In this document: positions 44,205 through 57,911 of the stretch, in pieces
Layout: every line of letters starts with the position of its first letter
Numbering within the stretch: position 1 is the stretch's first letter
NCBI GenBank assembly: GCA_020137815.1
Contig: CM035353.1
Span: forward strand, 5,088,733 to 5,152,732
Reading direction: 5' to 3'
DNA length: 64,000 nt
Source: Hormiphora californensis
Lineage: Eukaryota > Ctenophora > Tentaculata > Cydippida > Pleurobrachiidae
Position numbers and translations under genes: made by a program
Notes under the pieces: model-generated
What the model was told of the DNA's origin: nothing
Seen by the model: the letters and a program-made list of their open reading frames with translations, nothing else
Databases searched by the model: none

Positions 44205-46774
44205 TTATCCATTCAGTTCTGTACTAGAATACCGTTTACAAAGTGTATCTATTAGAATTTTCCGTTTTTCAAGAGCTTCCTCACTTTCCTGCCAGGAAGT
44301 GTCCCTGCTCTCACGCACGAGTCGTCGGAACATGGCCGTCAGAGGGAAGAGGATGACGTTGAAGGGTATCAGGAACGGCTGTCCATTTTTGTACTCCTAA
44401 AAGAAAGGCAATTGCCCGGGTTAGATTTGTTCTTAAGGCGCCAGTGTCCTACCTCTTCGCCAGCCCTTTTTTAAATTAGTAACGAAATTCCCCTCAGAGA
44501 AGTGGCTGAATGCTGATCTTCCCACCACTGTGGCACTGTGGTGTGAGTTGTGATGACAGTGTGACACCCACACCAAACCCCCACTACTGTGGTACTTTAC
44601 CTTTAGCAGTTGGCTCTGTAGGAACTTCCACTCCAGATCACAATTCTCCTGAATCCTCTCATAGATGGTGTTCAGCATGGCAATTAGGATATTCAGCATT
44701 ATGATGACAGAGAAGACAAGGTAGAGCAGCATTATTAACTTATTAAAGAAATCCGTATCATCCCTGTTGGTCGTCAGATCCTGCAGGAATACCGGGTGTT
44801 ACTGTGGTGTACTTAAATCATGTACTTAATCTGTGTATCTCAGATCAGAAGATGGATGATGAAAGGGTTTCAGTACATGCTGTATGGCGGCGCCCATGAT
44901 ACCCCAAGACAGTGCGCTCAGATCGGGTCGGCGGCGCCAGACAGAGTACATGCAAGGATGCGGGGTAGGGAAAAGTGGGTAGGCGAGCTGCTAATAGCTA
45001 TATATATCACTAATTAGACGCTTTGAAAGCTAAGTTTACTGAACAAATATCATTGCACACTCACACTATACTCGTAGATCCCGAATGTGGACCACACAAT
45101 AGTAACCAATGAGGTGTAGAAATCATTGAACCGCTCAGGACGCTGCTCAGTTGCATTACCCATCAACTCTTCGTCACTCACGGTGGAGATTATAGTGAAA
45201 ATAGCAGCGGTGGCACTCACGCAGCATGTCAACATTACCACCATAACAAACTGAAACACATCACCCAGGAGGTACTTGATGGAGATAATTAGGGGTCCAA
45301 GGTTCTTTGATGAGGTGATTTCTAGATAATACAACCATCGGAGGAGGAGGAAGAACTCCGCGAGGGCGAATATGTATGATGCATCAAGGATAATATCTGA
45401 ATTGGGAGGGTCGCTTGTAACCCCCACCCCATAGATGATACATGATATGGCGAACATGATATTGAGAACTCCTTCCAGGACATTCCAGAAGTTTCCCCTG
45501 AACTGTTTAAATCCCTGATAATAAAGCTGATCTATATCGATTATAACCCGAGCCATTGCAAACATAAATACAAGGTGTAGGAGTTTAAATGTTCCATAGA
45601 TACTCGTGTTGATACCCATCCCTGTAGCCACTAACACAGTAGTCAGGAATATTAGATAGTTCGCTGTGTCAGTGATATAGCATAACATGGGAGTCATGAG
45701 AAACTGGAGACATTGTCCGAACACCGTATCTACCACGCTCTGGTGGCGTTTCCGTTCAAATGGCATATAAATAAGGAGAAATGGTAGCAAGAAAGGGAAG
45801 AATATAGCTCGTATAGTTAACTCGAATGTCGACCTGTAGTAAACAAGGTTCTGTTTCCAAGCCTCCCGTATCGTCTGCTGAGAGAATGGGTGTGAAACAA
45901 ACAGTTTGTTCTTTCTTGCCACTGCTTGGGAGAGGAGCCTTGAGCTTTCCGATAAGATTATCCGGGCTTCTGACATGACCTCACAGCAGTTCAGCAGCTC
46001 AAACGTGAACTCGTCCCCCTCTTTGATGAGCTGGGCAAGATCGGTGGTGAATTCAAACCGTACATCAACAACCTCCATGATGCTTTTACGAACTCGCAGT
46101 GCTGTCTGGAAGGGATCCTTGCACCTCACATAACTACCTTTAGTGAGGAGCGTCTGAAGGGGCCGGGTACTGAACGTTGATTCATCAGAAAAGTCATCCT
46201 GCATCCTCAAAGCGCTGGTAAGTTTGATAACCGCAGCGGCCATGTTGGCACCCGCCATTAGCAGCATGTCAATTGAGTGTCTACAATGTCTAATAGCCGC
46301 AATACTCAGAGGGCTGTCACCGTAAGTGTTAGTATGGTTTGGGTTACCTCCGAAATCCAGTATAACTCGGACCATGGTAGGGCTAACCCGGGCCGCGACC
46401 AGCAATAAACTCTCCCCATCGGGTCCGTGACTGTTGGCTATGTTAAATTTAGAATAGTGCAGGTCGGAGCAGCCCACCTTGGGAGTTATTTCCACTTTAA
46501 CACCGTCCTTCCCGAGAAAAGAAGACAATCCCTCATAATCATTGTTCTGTATTATCTCGGATAACTGGACAAAGTGGCCATCGAGATTTTCCATCCGCAA
46601 CCCGAGGCCATCTGATCCGCTAACAAAGTCACCCACGGAATTGTTTGCCAGGACCATATCATCAGCTGTTTCATGGTGGTTGTTCTTTGTCTCAGCGGGG
46701 TCTACATCCACCTCTTGTCCGGCCTCTAAATCAGCCACAATCCCCACTGCTTCCACCAAACCTGGTCTCGGCAT
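44205..46774 (-). CDS. TRP-family cation channel with N-terminal ankyrin repeats
   Basis: Exons 46774-45065, 44780-44601 and 44396-44205 join in phase (693 residues). An acidic N-terminus is followed by two or three ankyrin repeats (DGESLLLVAARV, TYGDSPLSIAAIRHC, at about residues 110-200). A linker precedes the membrane region, with about six hydrophobic segments between residues 330 and 610. The last helix and post-helix segment reads IIMLNILIAMLNTIYERIQ followed by EWKFLQSQLL, as in TRPC/TRPN-type channels (LNLLIAMM...EWKFAR). The C-terminal tail is short and charged. The ankyrin array is much smaller than in TRPN. Subfamily is undecided; a plasma-membrane calcium-permeable channel is the family expectation. 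No frameshifts. Confidence 0.88.
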
Positions 46775-47902
<1,128 letters not shown>

Positions 47903-49395
47903 TTACCACCAATGCCACCAATGCTGATCTGGGTGCTTGTCATCTGAACTTTCCTCTGTCGCACTCTCCACTAATTCATCTTCCATCCCCTCAAATCCAT
48001 CCATTTCAAACCGTTTTTTCATTTCCAACTCCAAAACCTCCCGTTTACCGTAATGCAGGTCGACCAGGGGCTGCAGAATCTCCTTATTGTAAGTGACCTC
48101 CCCGCAATTTAGTTGGCAATCTGAATTCCTCCCACTGATGCACCAGTTCTTTGTGTCTCCCTGGTATACTCGCCCTGTTGTAACGTTAGTACAGCAGCAC
48201 CAGAAGAAGTAGTCTGGTGTCCGCTGGGCATGGACCCGCCTTTGGACCCAATAGTAGTGCTCATTCGAGGGGTACGGGAGACAGTCTATCTTGTAGCTAT
48301 TTAAAAACAGACCTCGCGAGATTTCCGCCTCCAGTTTACTGCGGACATCTAGCCATTCCTCTACCAACGTACAATTGGTCTCCATCCTTTTAGGCCATGT
48401 GAAACACTTGCCGAATGCAAAGTTGTCCAAAACCGCTTCGCCAGTGGTTGTGACGCTAAAGTATTCTGCCCTATCAGCATTCCATTTGGTATTTACTGGA
48501 GGAACTCTTTCGACCACATTCACATTCGATCTACTTCCTCTGATGTTTTTGCTGACATTGTGAAAGCCATATTGGAGGGGTTGTGCGTTGTACACAAACC
48601 ACATGATCTGAGGCTGTTCGACTTTGAACCACAAATCAAATGTACCCCCTGCTTTGCATGGCGTTTCCAATGTCCCATTCTGGTATTCCACTATACGGTC
48701 CGTTTTACTTTTCCTTTCTGTGGGAGGAAAGTGTGTTTCGAAACGCGAACGTTTTATATTCGACCTCTAAAGCAGTAAAATGAGTTTTTTATTGCTTTAT
48801 TGGAATAGGTACCTAAAGGCAAAAAAAAGCTTTTTTAAAAGTAAAACCTACATTATAATCATATAAGAATAGTTTATACTCTATGTACCTGTTATGTATG
48901 AAGTAAAGGTGTTAGTGTTACAAAAAACTGTTGTTGAATAGATCAGGTTATTTTCTGCTGTGTAGTATCCAGCTGAAGAAAGGTGGACTATATTTTTGTG
49001 ATGTTATTAAAATTAAAATTCATATTGGAGCTAATCTGTGCAGGCTGGCTGTGAATTTATTTCGTTCGAGGGAGCGAGTGATAAACGACAATTTATAATT
49101 AATACATACCTGTAATTGTAGTCCCATCTCCCGCCGTAAACTTTTCAGAAAAGGTCCCAAAAGTGATGAAATTTAAATGTCTCGTTCTCCAGTAGGCTTT
49201 ATCACTTGGATCGTGTGGAAGAGTGTACTCGTAAGACTGAAAATGAAATCAAAAATCAAAATATATTCACACTACATTATACACTGCGTACTATACCGTA
49301 ACGTTATCAAGCTGGACGTCAACATCACAAAGTAGCCCCTGTCCCGTAGCCACTATAAGTAGAACAATAACCAAACGCTCCACTGGGCGTAGCAT
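47903..49395 (-). CDS. Secreted Cys-rich protein of unrecognised family, paralogue A (intact)
   Basis: Four exons in phase: 49395-49297, 49236-49110, 48972-48889, 48717-47903 (374 residues). Exon 1 is a signal peptide (MLRPVERLVIVLLIVATGQG). Exon 2 carries YTLPHDPSD and TFGTFSEKFTAGDGTTIT. Exon 3 carries GYYTAENNLIYSTTVFCNT. The long exon 4 has about ten Cys, aromatic-rich strings (WFKVEQPQIMWFVYNAQ, HYYWVQRRVHAQRTPDYFFW, CCCTN), several N-glycosylation sites and an acidic, Lys-rich end (LELEMKKRFEM, TEESSDDKHPDQH). No membrane segment follows the signal peptide. I do not recognise the family. Paralogues B and C lie downstream in the window in the same orientation with the same exon structure, so this is a tandem family of secreted proteins under splice-site conservation. 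Confidence 0.8.
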
Positions 49396-49705
49396 CGTAG
49401 ATGAATTCTGCGAAATATCTCACGGAATAAATTTACTCAGCTCCCCGCTATATGGATGATAGAAATACAGTCAAACCTTGATTCATAAAAACCCCTTCCC
49501 CCGACGCGATCGGACAATCAAAGTTGGATTTAACTGGACTGGAGAAACATATTCCACTCACAAGTCCTATCAGAATATCATACTGCGGAAGCTCAGACTT
49601 ATGTCAGGCTAGCTACTCTTTGGGTAACTCAAATCAAAAGCTACGGACCTCCTTAAAATTAGCATCGGTGAGCCGATCGGACTCACGGTGCTGCAATTTT
49701 AGTGT
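49396..49705. other. 5' flank of paralogue A
   Basis: Contains ACAGTCAAACCTTGATTC near 49470, a weak relative of the pogo-type ends. No gene is visible. Confidence 0.5.
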
Positions 49706-50055
49706 GACAAGGAGAGGTGTGACAAGGGGAGGTGTGACAAGGAGAGGTGTGACAAGGAGAGGTGTGACATAGGGAGGTGTGACAAGGAAAGGTGTGACAA
49801 GGAGAGGTGTGACATAGGGGGAGGTGTGACATAAGGGGAGGTGTGACATAAGGGGAGGTGTGACATAAGGGGAGGTGTGACAAGGGGAGGTGTGACAAGG
49901 GGAGGTGTGACAAGGGGAAGTGTGACAAGGGGAGGTGTGACAAGGGGAGGTGAGACAAGGGGAGGTGTGACAAGGGGAGGTGTGACAAGGGGAGGTATGA
50001 CAAGGGGGGGGGTGAGACAAGGGGAGGTATGACAAGGGGAGGTGTGACAAGGGAA
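49706..50055. repeat. 15-bp minisatellite (GTGACAAGGGGAGGT)n
   Basis: About 23 imperfect units with CAAGG/CATAGGG/CATAAGG variants. The open frames on the minus strand (repeated LPLSH or CHTSP) come from the repeat and are not genes. Confidence 0.95.
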
Positions 50056-51359
50056 GTCTGGGGAGCAAAAAGATAAACTAAAGCTGCTATACAATAATGA
50101 CTATGTTGACCACCATCGGAATGCTTATTTCAACTCGATACTAAACTTAGAAATTCCCCAGACAATTTTGGGACAATTTTAGAAAATATATCACATTTAT
50201 ATGTTCACTGTCCTTGTAAAACTAAAGGTATCGTGCAAATCTTAGGCCTCATGAAACATTAATGTAGTAGCCTAATATATCTATTCCTTTTACCATTTTA
50301 CACTACGGCTCCCCCCACATGAGAGGGTACGAGGAATATTATGAATATTAATAAATACAAAATTAAATGGGTGAATAAACGCCTGCTAAAGGTATAACAG
50401 AAGGTATAATAAAAGTCCGTTTTGGCCACCTTGTATTATATGTAGACACATGTGCAAGATCGAAGTCGTGCAGCAACTGAGATTGATCTCACACGAAGCG
50501 AGAATAGGTGGTAATTGATAGAGATTTGTTGGCTATTCTGGAGCTCCATTCTAGTAGAGTTCCCCCTATACTAGATCAGGTAATATTACAGTGTAGCAAA
50601 TGACTCTGGAGGGTGAACCGGACATATGCGGTAGATAATACAGTCGGAGTGTCGGACCCCCCGGTATATCGGGGTCCGAATATACAGTTAGTATAGTGAT
50701 ACAAGTTACGAAACAAGCGAGCTCCTTCGCGAGCTGGAAAGGCCGTCGAGGTTTTAAATTCATTACTTATGATTTAGGCACATCGCGCAATCCCGGCCCC
50801 TGTTATAGCTACATGGAGGTAGTTGTGCCACCCTAATGCCAATGCCAAACCAATGATGCACATGATCGCTTCAGAGCAACTTGCATGATTATGGAAATGG
50901 TTTAGATATCTTTTATAAGTATCTTTAACAAATGTATCCGTAACTCCACTGAATAGATCTCTGTGATCGAAACATTAATTTGGAACCAACTTGTTTCACT
51001 TTGTTGCTGCTCTCGGTTCTTAATTGGATCGATTGAGCTCTCTCGTGCTGAATCGACACGCATTATTTCTAAGCGTACTGTCCCGGTCCGTTATGAAATT
51101 GATTGATTTTCAATATGACATGTGACATCAAGAAAACTATAGTTGATCAACTAAAACTAACTTAAGACACCTAATCAATTAGCAAGACTTAAAACAATTT
51201 TGCTAAACTAAAAGATAAACTGACAAAATTATTCTTTATCGCTCACACCTTTGTTCTCTTTCGCCATGGGTAGATATTTCTCTCTCTCTCTCTCTCGAGA
51301 TAGGAGGAGAGAGATAGAGAGCCAAAGGATGATAGGTCAGAGCGCGATATCTCTCTCTC

Positions 51360-51409
<50 letters not shown>

Positions 51410-51412
51410 CCC

Positions 51413-51453
<41 letters not shown>

Positions 51454-51474
51454 CTCTCTCCTCATAGTTCCTTA
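50056..51474. other. Intergenic region between paralogues A and B
   Basis: No gene is seen. A short pogo-like remnant at about 50640-50688 (CAGTCGGAGTGTCGGACCCC ... GGGGTCCGAATATACAG) is visible. (CT)n with a C14 run at about 51275-51465 directly precedes the 3' end of paralogue B. Confidence 0.65.
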
Positions 51475-52158
51475 CTAATGCTGATCCGGGTGCTTGTCAT
51501 CTGAACTTTCCTCTGTCGCACTCTCTACTAATTCATATTTCTCCCTGATCATCCCCTCATTCATCTCAAACCGTTTTTTCATTTCCAACTCCAAAACCTC
51601 CCGTTTACCGTAATGTAGGTCTACCAGGGGCTGCAGAATCTCCTTATCGTATGTGACTGCATTGCAATTCAGCTTGCTGTAACCCATACTTAAAGAATTG
51701 CCATAAGTATCCTCGCAGTAGTTCTCTGTGTCCTCGTTGTACACTCGCCCAGTGGTAATATTAGTGCAACAACGCCAGTAATATTGACCTGATTTTCGCT
51801 GCGCATGGACCCTTCGCTGGATCCAGTAATAATACTGATTACCGGGATATGGGAGGCACTGTATGTCGTAATCTGGTAGAAATAGTCCTCTCCCAATATG
51901 TGCATCTATCTTCATGCGGCTTTCTAGCCATTCACTCACTAAAGTGCAATTGCTGCCCAGCTTCCTTGGCCATGTGTAGCATTTTCCAAAGTCAAATTGG
52001 TCCAAAACCGCAGAGCCAGTGGTTTCGATTCTAAAGTATTTTGCCATTCTGCCACTCCGTTTAGAATTAATTCGAGTAAGTCTTTCTTTTATCAGTTTGA
52101 TATCTTCGGGAATTTTTGTCTTATCTTTGTAGGGTCCTCTTTTACACTTTCCACTCTT

Positions 52159-52691
52159 CCCCCATAGAAATTTCGCGCGGAGGAACCTGCATCCTCCAGC
52201 CTTTTCGTCACCCGAATGAAGGTGATTATCCAAGAAGAAACTAGCTAAAGTCCTGGAGAAAACAGGCATTCGTGCAGTCATTGTCTACTGCCGCGTTCCC
52301 CCTTTCAACTTTGTCTGGTGTATCTCAAAAAGTATTTAACTTACAGACTCCCAAAAAACGGGAGGTAACATGATATTGTAGAAAATATAATACTATCTGG
52401 GTTTTATTTAGATTAATGCACAGATACATAGCTATAGTTAGTGACACTTGGTGTCATAATTTTCTCCCATTGTTGTAGGTATTCACTTGACAGCTACCCC
52501 CTCTTTCTCTCCCATTCTCGCCCCTCTCCAGTCAGACAGTGTTGACAGGGGGAACGCGGCAGTAGACAATCACTGCACGAATGCCTGTTTTCTCCAGGAC
52601 TTTAGCTAGTTTCTTCTTGGATAATCACCTTCATTCGGGTGACGAAAAGGCTGGAGGATGCAGGTTCCTCCGCGCGAAATTCCTATGGGGG
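52159..52691. mobile_element. 533-bp foldback element inserted in exon 4 of paralogue B
   Basis: Two 144-bp arms (52159-52302 and 52548-52691) are near-perfect inverted copies, with ends CCCCCATAG and CTATGGGGG. The centre is about 245 bp of noncoding sequence. Homology to paralogues A and C stops at both ends. No transposase and no clear target duplication. Confidence 0.85.
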
Positions 52692-54010
52692 TTCCTGTCG
52701 CATTTGGTGACCAAGTGAGTGCCATATTGGAGACGCTGTGCGTTGTACATAAACCACATGGTCTGAGGCTGTTCGACTTTGAACCACATATCAAATGTAC
52801 CCCCTGCTTTGCATGGCGTTTCCAATGTCCCATTCTGATATTCCACTATACGGTCCGGTTCACTGTACTCGTTCCGTTCTGAAAAGAGTTTGCTTTAGTG
52901 TGGGCCCTTTAGTGTGTTTCAAAGACGTGACTATGACGTAGTCGAGATTCTAAAACATTTAATTATATTTTTTTGTATTAGCAGAATATCTAAATGACTC
53001 AAATAGAATTCTATTTGTTCGTTATCGTCCTAAATTTTTTACTTCTATAGAAGTAAAATATTTGAGGACGATAACTTTACCCATTTCCCGCACCGTAGCG
53101 GCATTATATAGACCCTTAGCTACCACATACAAGTGGTGGTTTCTTTCAGCCATCGAATTCGTGTTAAAAGTTCACCAGGCACGCCGTGCCCTAACCTTGA
53201 ACTCAAATAACGGCCCTAACACTTCTAAATAAATGAGCAAACTCTCATAAATCGGGGTTCCGGAGAATCTAGTTCCGACTGTGATAATTTTCTTTGGTAT
53301 CTAATCACAGTGTGATTAGGTACCAAAGAAAATACCAAAGAAAATACCAAAGAAAATACCAAAGAAAATCATGTTCGAGTTTTCATCAAAATCGAGGCTG
53401 TTCTCTCTCACTTTTTAAAGAGTAGTTTATACCTGTTACGTATGAAGTAAAGGTATTATTGTCACAAAAGACTGTTGTCGAATAGATCAGGTTGTTTTCG
53501 GCTGTGTAATATCCAGCTGAAGAAGGGTGTAGTTATTTGATGTTATTTTTTTAAACCGATAAATACTAGAAGAGGCCCGACGGAGCGAGTACGAGTAGAA
53601 GCCGATAAGGGTCGATCTACTTCGACTTTTCTCGCAAATTGTCGTAAAAATGCCGAAGGAAAGACTTCGAAGATGTTCAGTTCTGCTTTAGAATAGAAGT
53701 GCTGCTGCATTGCTGTTGACATTACAAATTACAAAGGAGAGTTTATATTGTCTTGCCTGTAATTGTAGTCCCATCTCCCGCCTTAAAGTCTTCAGAAAAG
53801 GACCCAAAAGTGACATAATTTAAATGACTCGACCTCCAATATCCGTCATTATAAACATCCCTTAGATCGTGTGGAACAGTGAACTCGTGAGACTGAAATC
53901 GAAAATGAAATCAATGCAACGCCATAATATATAATAGCCCTAACTTGGATTACCTAAAATTAACGTCAAAAAGTTTCGAGTTATTATAATGCTGGTCTAA
54001 AATTTATGTA

Positions 54011-54856
54011 CAGTCGGACCCCGATTTAGTGGCATCCTCGGGGAAAAAAATCCTGCCACTAAATCGGGGTGCCACTAAATCAGGGTGAGCCATATTTGGC
54101 CCATAAAAACCTTTTTTATGCCCGAAATGCTGTACTAAGACACCTCTAACTGTTATATGCAATATTCGTGTATTGATGACCTGATCATTTCTGATTAGAA
54201 AAAGAAAACTATAAAATAAATTTTTCAAAAAAAAAGTGAAAAAAAGTGAAACCAGCCCATCCGATTTCTGTTTCGAATCGGTACAGCTTATTGGATGTCC
54301 TGTTGCTAATTAGCGGGTTCGAAACGAACCGATACGTGATACCATGCCGAATCGGGGCACCCTAAGCGGGTGAGGAAGTATCAAAATTTCAAAATAACTT
54401 TTTCTCTCAAAATTTATGGGGAGCACCGATCAAAGCATTGACAATCGTATTGTAAAATTTTGCAAAAAAACGTTTTAGATTTTTTTAAAGGTATACCAGC
54501 CACGTCCGAATCGAGTTTCGAATCGGTGCATCTTATCGCATGTCCTGCTGCTAATTAGACGATTCGGAACGAACCGATACGTGATCCCCATGGGGCCATT
54601 GAATCACATGTTTACCAAGCGTCAAAATTTCGATTCGATGGGGATCACGTTTCGGTTCGTTCCGAACCGTCTTATTAGCAGCAGGACATGCGATAAGATG
54701 CACCGATTCGAAACACGATTCGGACGTGGCTGGTATTCCTTAGAAAAATTTTCAAAAAAAATTCACAAAAATATTCAAAAAATTTTTGGGGGAAAAAATC
54801 CTGCCACTAAATCGGGGTGCCACTAAATCGGGGGCCACTAAATCGGGGTCCGACTG
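54011..54856. mobile_element. 846-bp pogo/Tigger-type non-autonomous element
   Basis: Starts CAGTCGGACCCCGATTTAGT and ends with the inverted ACTAAATCGGGGTCCGACTG; TA occurs on both sides. CCACTAAATCGGGGTG is repeated as sub-terminal motifs. The interior has internal inverted strings (GGTTCGGAACGAACCGATAC). There is no transposase frame. It lies in paralogue B's first intron. Confidence 0.85.
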
Positions 54857-57356
54857 TACCGAAATTAATGTATATAATTTACCCTCCGACGTTAATTTTA
54901 GGTCGCCTTATATTGCGTTTTTTCGTACCTACCGTAACGTTATCAAGCACGTCTTCTACATCACAAAGTAGCCCCTGTCCCGTAGCCACTACAAGTAGAA
55001 CAATAACCAAACGCTCCACTGGGCGTAGCATCGTAGATAAATTCTACAAAAATCTACCAGAATCGGCCTGCTCTGCGCTATATTGATAATAGATATATTA
55101 AAACGATTATTTTACTGGTAACCACCTATCTAAACTCTAAAGACGAACAGAATGAATTGGGCCTCTAAATTATAAGAGTTTTCCAAAGTTGAAATGGAGA
55201 AGGACAATAATTATGATCGTAACATGGACCATCGGGTGGCTCTATTCCTCTCCAAAATGTGGCAATTTAACAATCAAAGGTCGAGAGTTAGTTTATAACC
55301 CCCTCATTTTGTTTCGCTGAAGCAGCAATGTTATATAAACGCAAATTGTTGAATTAGTTCTAAGCGTTCTAAACGCCCCATAGAGATTCTATGATGCACA
55401 AAGCATATCATTACGACTAGGACTGGGGTATCATATTGGATCAGCCGCACCCCAAAAAGAATAAAGATATTATATTTTGAGTCAATCTGATATGACGATA
55501 TCACTGCGCTGGCAAGCGCAAAGGTGGCCCCATCCCCTCCCCCCTAAAACTTTTCCCAAAAAAGTGGGCCCGCTTGCCAACAGCGTAGATATAACAATTT
55601 TGAAGTTTTAGCCCATTTTGGCACTTTTCGACCCCTCCTAACTCCGGAACCAGATGAGCTAGGAGGCTGAAATTTGGTACTAAGAAGCTTCACATAGACC
55701 TCTACTGACGGTAAAAATTTCAAGTAGCTAGCTCATTCCGGTCGCAAGTTATGACACCACCCCCAAAACAGAAAATTCAGTGTGGCGATAGGTATATCAC
55801 TGCGCTGGCAAGCGCAAAGGTGGCCCCATCCCCGAAACGAACCGATACGTGATACCATGCCGAATCGGGGCACCCTAAGCGGGTGAGGAAGTATCAAAAT
55901 TTCAAAATAACTTTTTCTCTCAAAATTTATGGGGAGCACCGATCAAAGCATTGACAATCGTATTGTAAAATTTTGCAAAAAAACGTTTTAGATTTTTTTA
56001 AAGGTATACCAGCCACGTCCAAATCGAGTTTCGAATTGGTGCATCTTATCGCATGTCCTGCTGCTAATTAGACGATTCGGAACGAACCGATACGTGATCC
56101 CCATGGGGCCATTGAATCACATGTTTACCAAGCGTCAAAATTTCGATTCGATGGGGATCACGTTTCGGTTCGTTCCGAACCGTCTTATTAGCAGCAGGAC
56201 ATGCGATAAGATGCACCGATTCGAAACACGATTCGGACGTGGCTGGTATTCCTTAGAAAAATTTTCAAAAAAATTTTCAAAAAAATTCACAAAAATATTC
56301 AAAAAATTTTTGGGGGAAAAAATCCTGCCACTAAATCGGGGTGCCACTAAATCGGGGGCCACTAAATCGGGGTCCGACTGTACCGAAATTAATGTATATA
56401 ATTTACCCTCCGACGTTAATTTTAGGTCGCCTTATATTGCGTTTTTTCGTACCTACCGTAACGTTATCAAGCACGTCTTCTACATCACAAAGTAGCCCCT
56501 GTCCCGTAGCCACTACAAGTAGAACAATAACCAAACGCTCCACTGGGCGTAGCATCGTAGATAAATTCTGCAAAAATCTACCAGAATCGGCCTGCTCTGC
56601 GCTATATTGATAATAGATATATTAAAACGATTATTTTACTGGTAACCACCTATCTAAACTCTAAAGACGAACAGAATGAATTGGGCCTCTAAATTATAAG
56701 AGTTTTCCAAAGTTGAAATGGAGAAGGACAATAATTATGATCGTAACATGGACCATCGGGTGGCTCTATTCCTCTCCAAAATGTGGCAATTTAACAATCA
56801 AAGGTCGAGAGTTAGTTTATAACCCCCCCATTTTGTTTCGCTGAAGCAGCAATGTTATATAAACGCAAATTGTTGAATAAGTTCTAAGCGTTCTAAACGC
56901 CCCATAGAGATTCTATGATGCACAAAGCATATCATTACGACTAGGACTGGGGTATCATATTGGATCAGCCGCACCCCAAAAAGAATAAAGATATTATATT
57001 TTGAGTCAATCTGATATGACGATATCACTGCGCTGGCAAGCGCAAAGGTGGCCCCATCCCCTCCCCCCTAAAACTTTTCCCAAAAAAGTGGGCCCGCTTG
57101 CCAACAGCGTAGATATAACAATTTTGAAGTTTTAGCCCATTTTGGCACTTTTCGACCCCTCCTAACTCCGGAACCAGATGAGCTAGGAGGCTGAAATTTG
57201 GTACTAAGAAGCTTCACATAGACCTCTACTGACGGTAAAAATTTCAAGTAGCTAGCTCATTCCGGTCGCAAGTTATGACACCACCCCCAAAACAGAAAAT
57301 TCAGTGTGGCGATAGGTATATCACTGCGCTGGCAAGCGCAAAGGTGGCCCCATCCC
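54321..57356. repeat. 1.5-kb tandem duplication containing exon 1 of paralogue B
   Basis: 54321-55833 and 55834-57356 align with a constant 1513-bp offset that becomes 1524 bp after an 11-bp A/T insertion near 56275. Only scattered differences are seen. Each copy holds the right part of the MITE, first exon, upstream flank and one 296-bp GCGCTGGCAAGCGC unit. The junction at 55833/55834 is abrupt, inside a GGTGGCCCCATCCC string. Confidence 0.93.
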
Positions 57357-57911
57357 CTCCCCCCTAAAACTTTTCCCGAAAAAGTGGGCCCGCTTGCCAA
57401 CAGCGTAGATATAACAATTTTGAAGTTTTAGCCCATTTTGGCACTTTTCGACCCCTCCTAACTCCGGAACCAGATGAGCTAGGAGGCTGAAATTTGGTAC
57501 TAAGAAGCTTCACATAGACCTCTACTGACGGTAAAAATTTCAAGTAGCTAGCTCATTCCGGTCGCAAGTTATGACACCACCCCCAAAACAGAAAATTCAG
57601 TGTGGCGATAGGTATATCACTGCGCTGGCAAGCGCAAAGGTGGCCCCATCCCCTCCCCCCTAAAACTTTTCCCGAAAAAGTGGGCCCGCTTGCCAACAGC
57701 GTAGATATAACAATTTTGAAGTTTTAGCCCATTTTGGCACTTTTCGACCCCTCCTAACTCCGGAACCAGATGAGCTAGGAGGCTGAAATTTGGTACTAAG
57801 AAGCTTCACATAGACCTCTACTGACGGTAAAAATTTCAAGTAGCTAGCTCATTCCGGTCGCAAGTTATGACACCACCCCCAAAACAGAAAATTCAGTGTG
57901 GCGATAGGTAT
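57024..57911. repeat. Three 296-bp tandem units (GCGCTGGCAAGCGC repeat)
   Basis: Units begin at 57024, 57320 and 57616. A further unit is at 55500-55795, and a diverged one is at 16240. Each starts with a hairpin-forming CTGCGCTGGCAAGCG ... CGCTTGCCAACAGCG and ends GTGGCGATAGGTAT. Noncoding. Confidence 0.95.

Larger units (their letters stand above)
51475..56555 (-). pseudogene. Secreted-family paralogue B, broken in exon 4, with two first exons
   Basis: Exon 1 occurs twice (55031-54933 and 56555-56457), each encoding MLRPVERLVIVLLVVATGQG and followed by a GT donor. Exon 2 is 53892-53757 and has a GC donor (CAG|GCAAGA). Exon 3 is 53516-53433. Exon 4 starts at 52878 but is split by a 533-bp foldback insertion (52159-52691). 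The remainder, 52158-51475, keeps an open frame (MAKYFRIETTGSAVLDQFDF ... TEESSDDKHPDQH). The 52878-52692 part keeps the family's VEYQNGTLETPCKAGGTFD. The insertion changes frame and adds unrelated sequence, so a normal product is unlikely unless the insert is spliced out. The intron between exons 1 and 2 holds an 846-bp MITE. Confidence 0.75.

Noticed and set aside
49634-50094. Open frames rich in LPLSH/CHTSP repeats
   Set aside because: They arise from the 15-bp minisatellite, whose unit is a multiple of three and lacks stops; there is no start context, splice signal or homologue.
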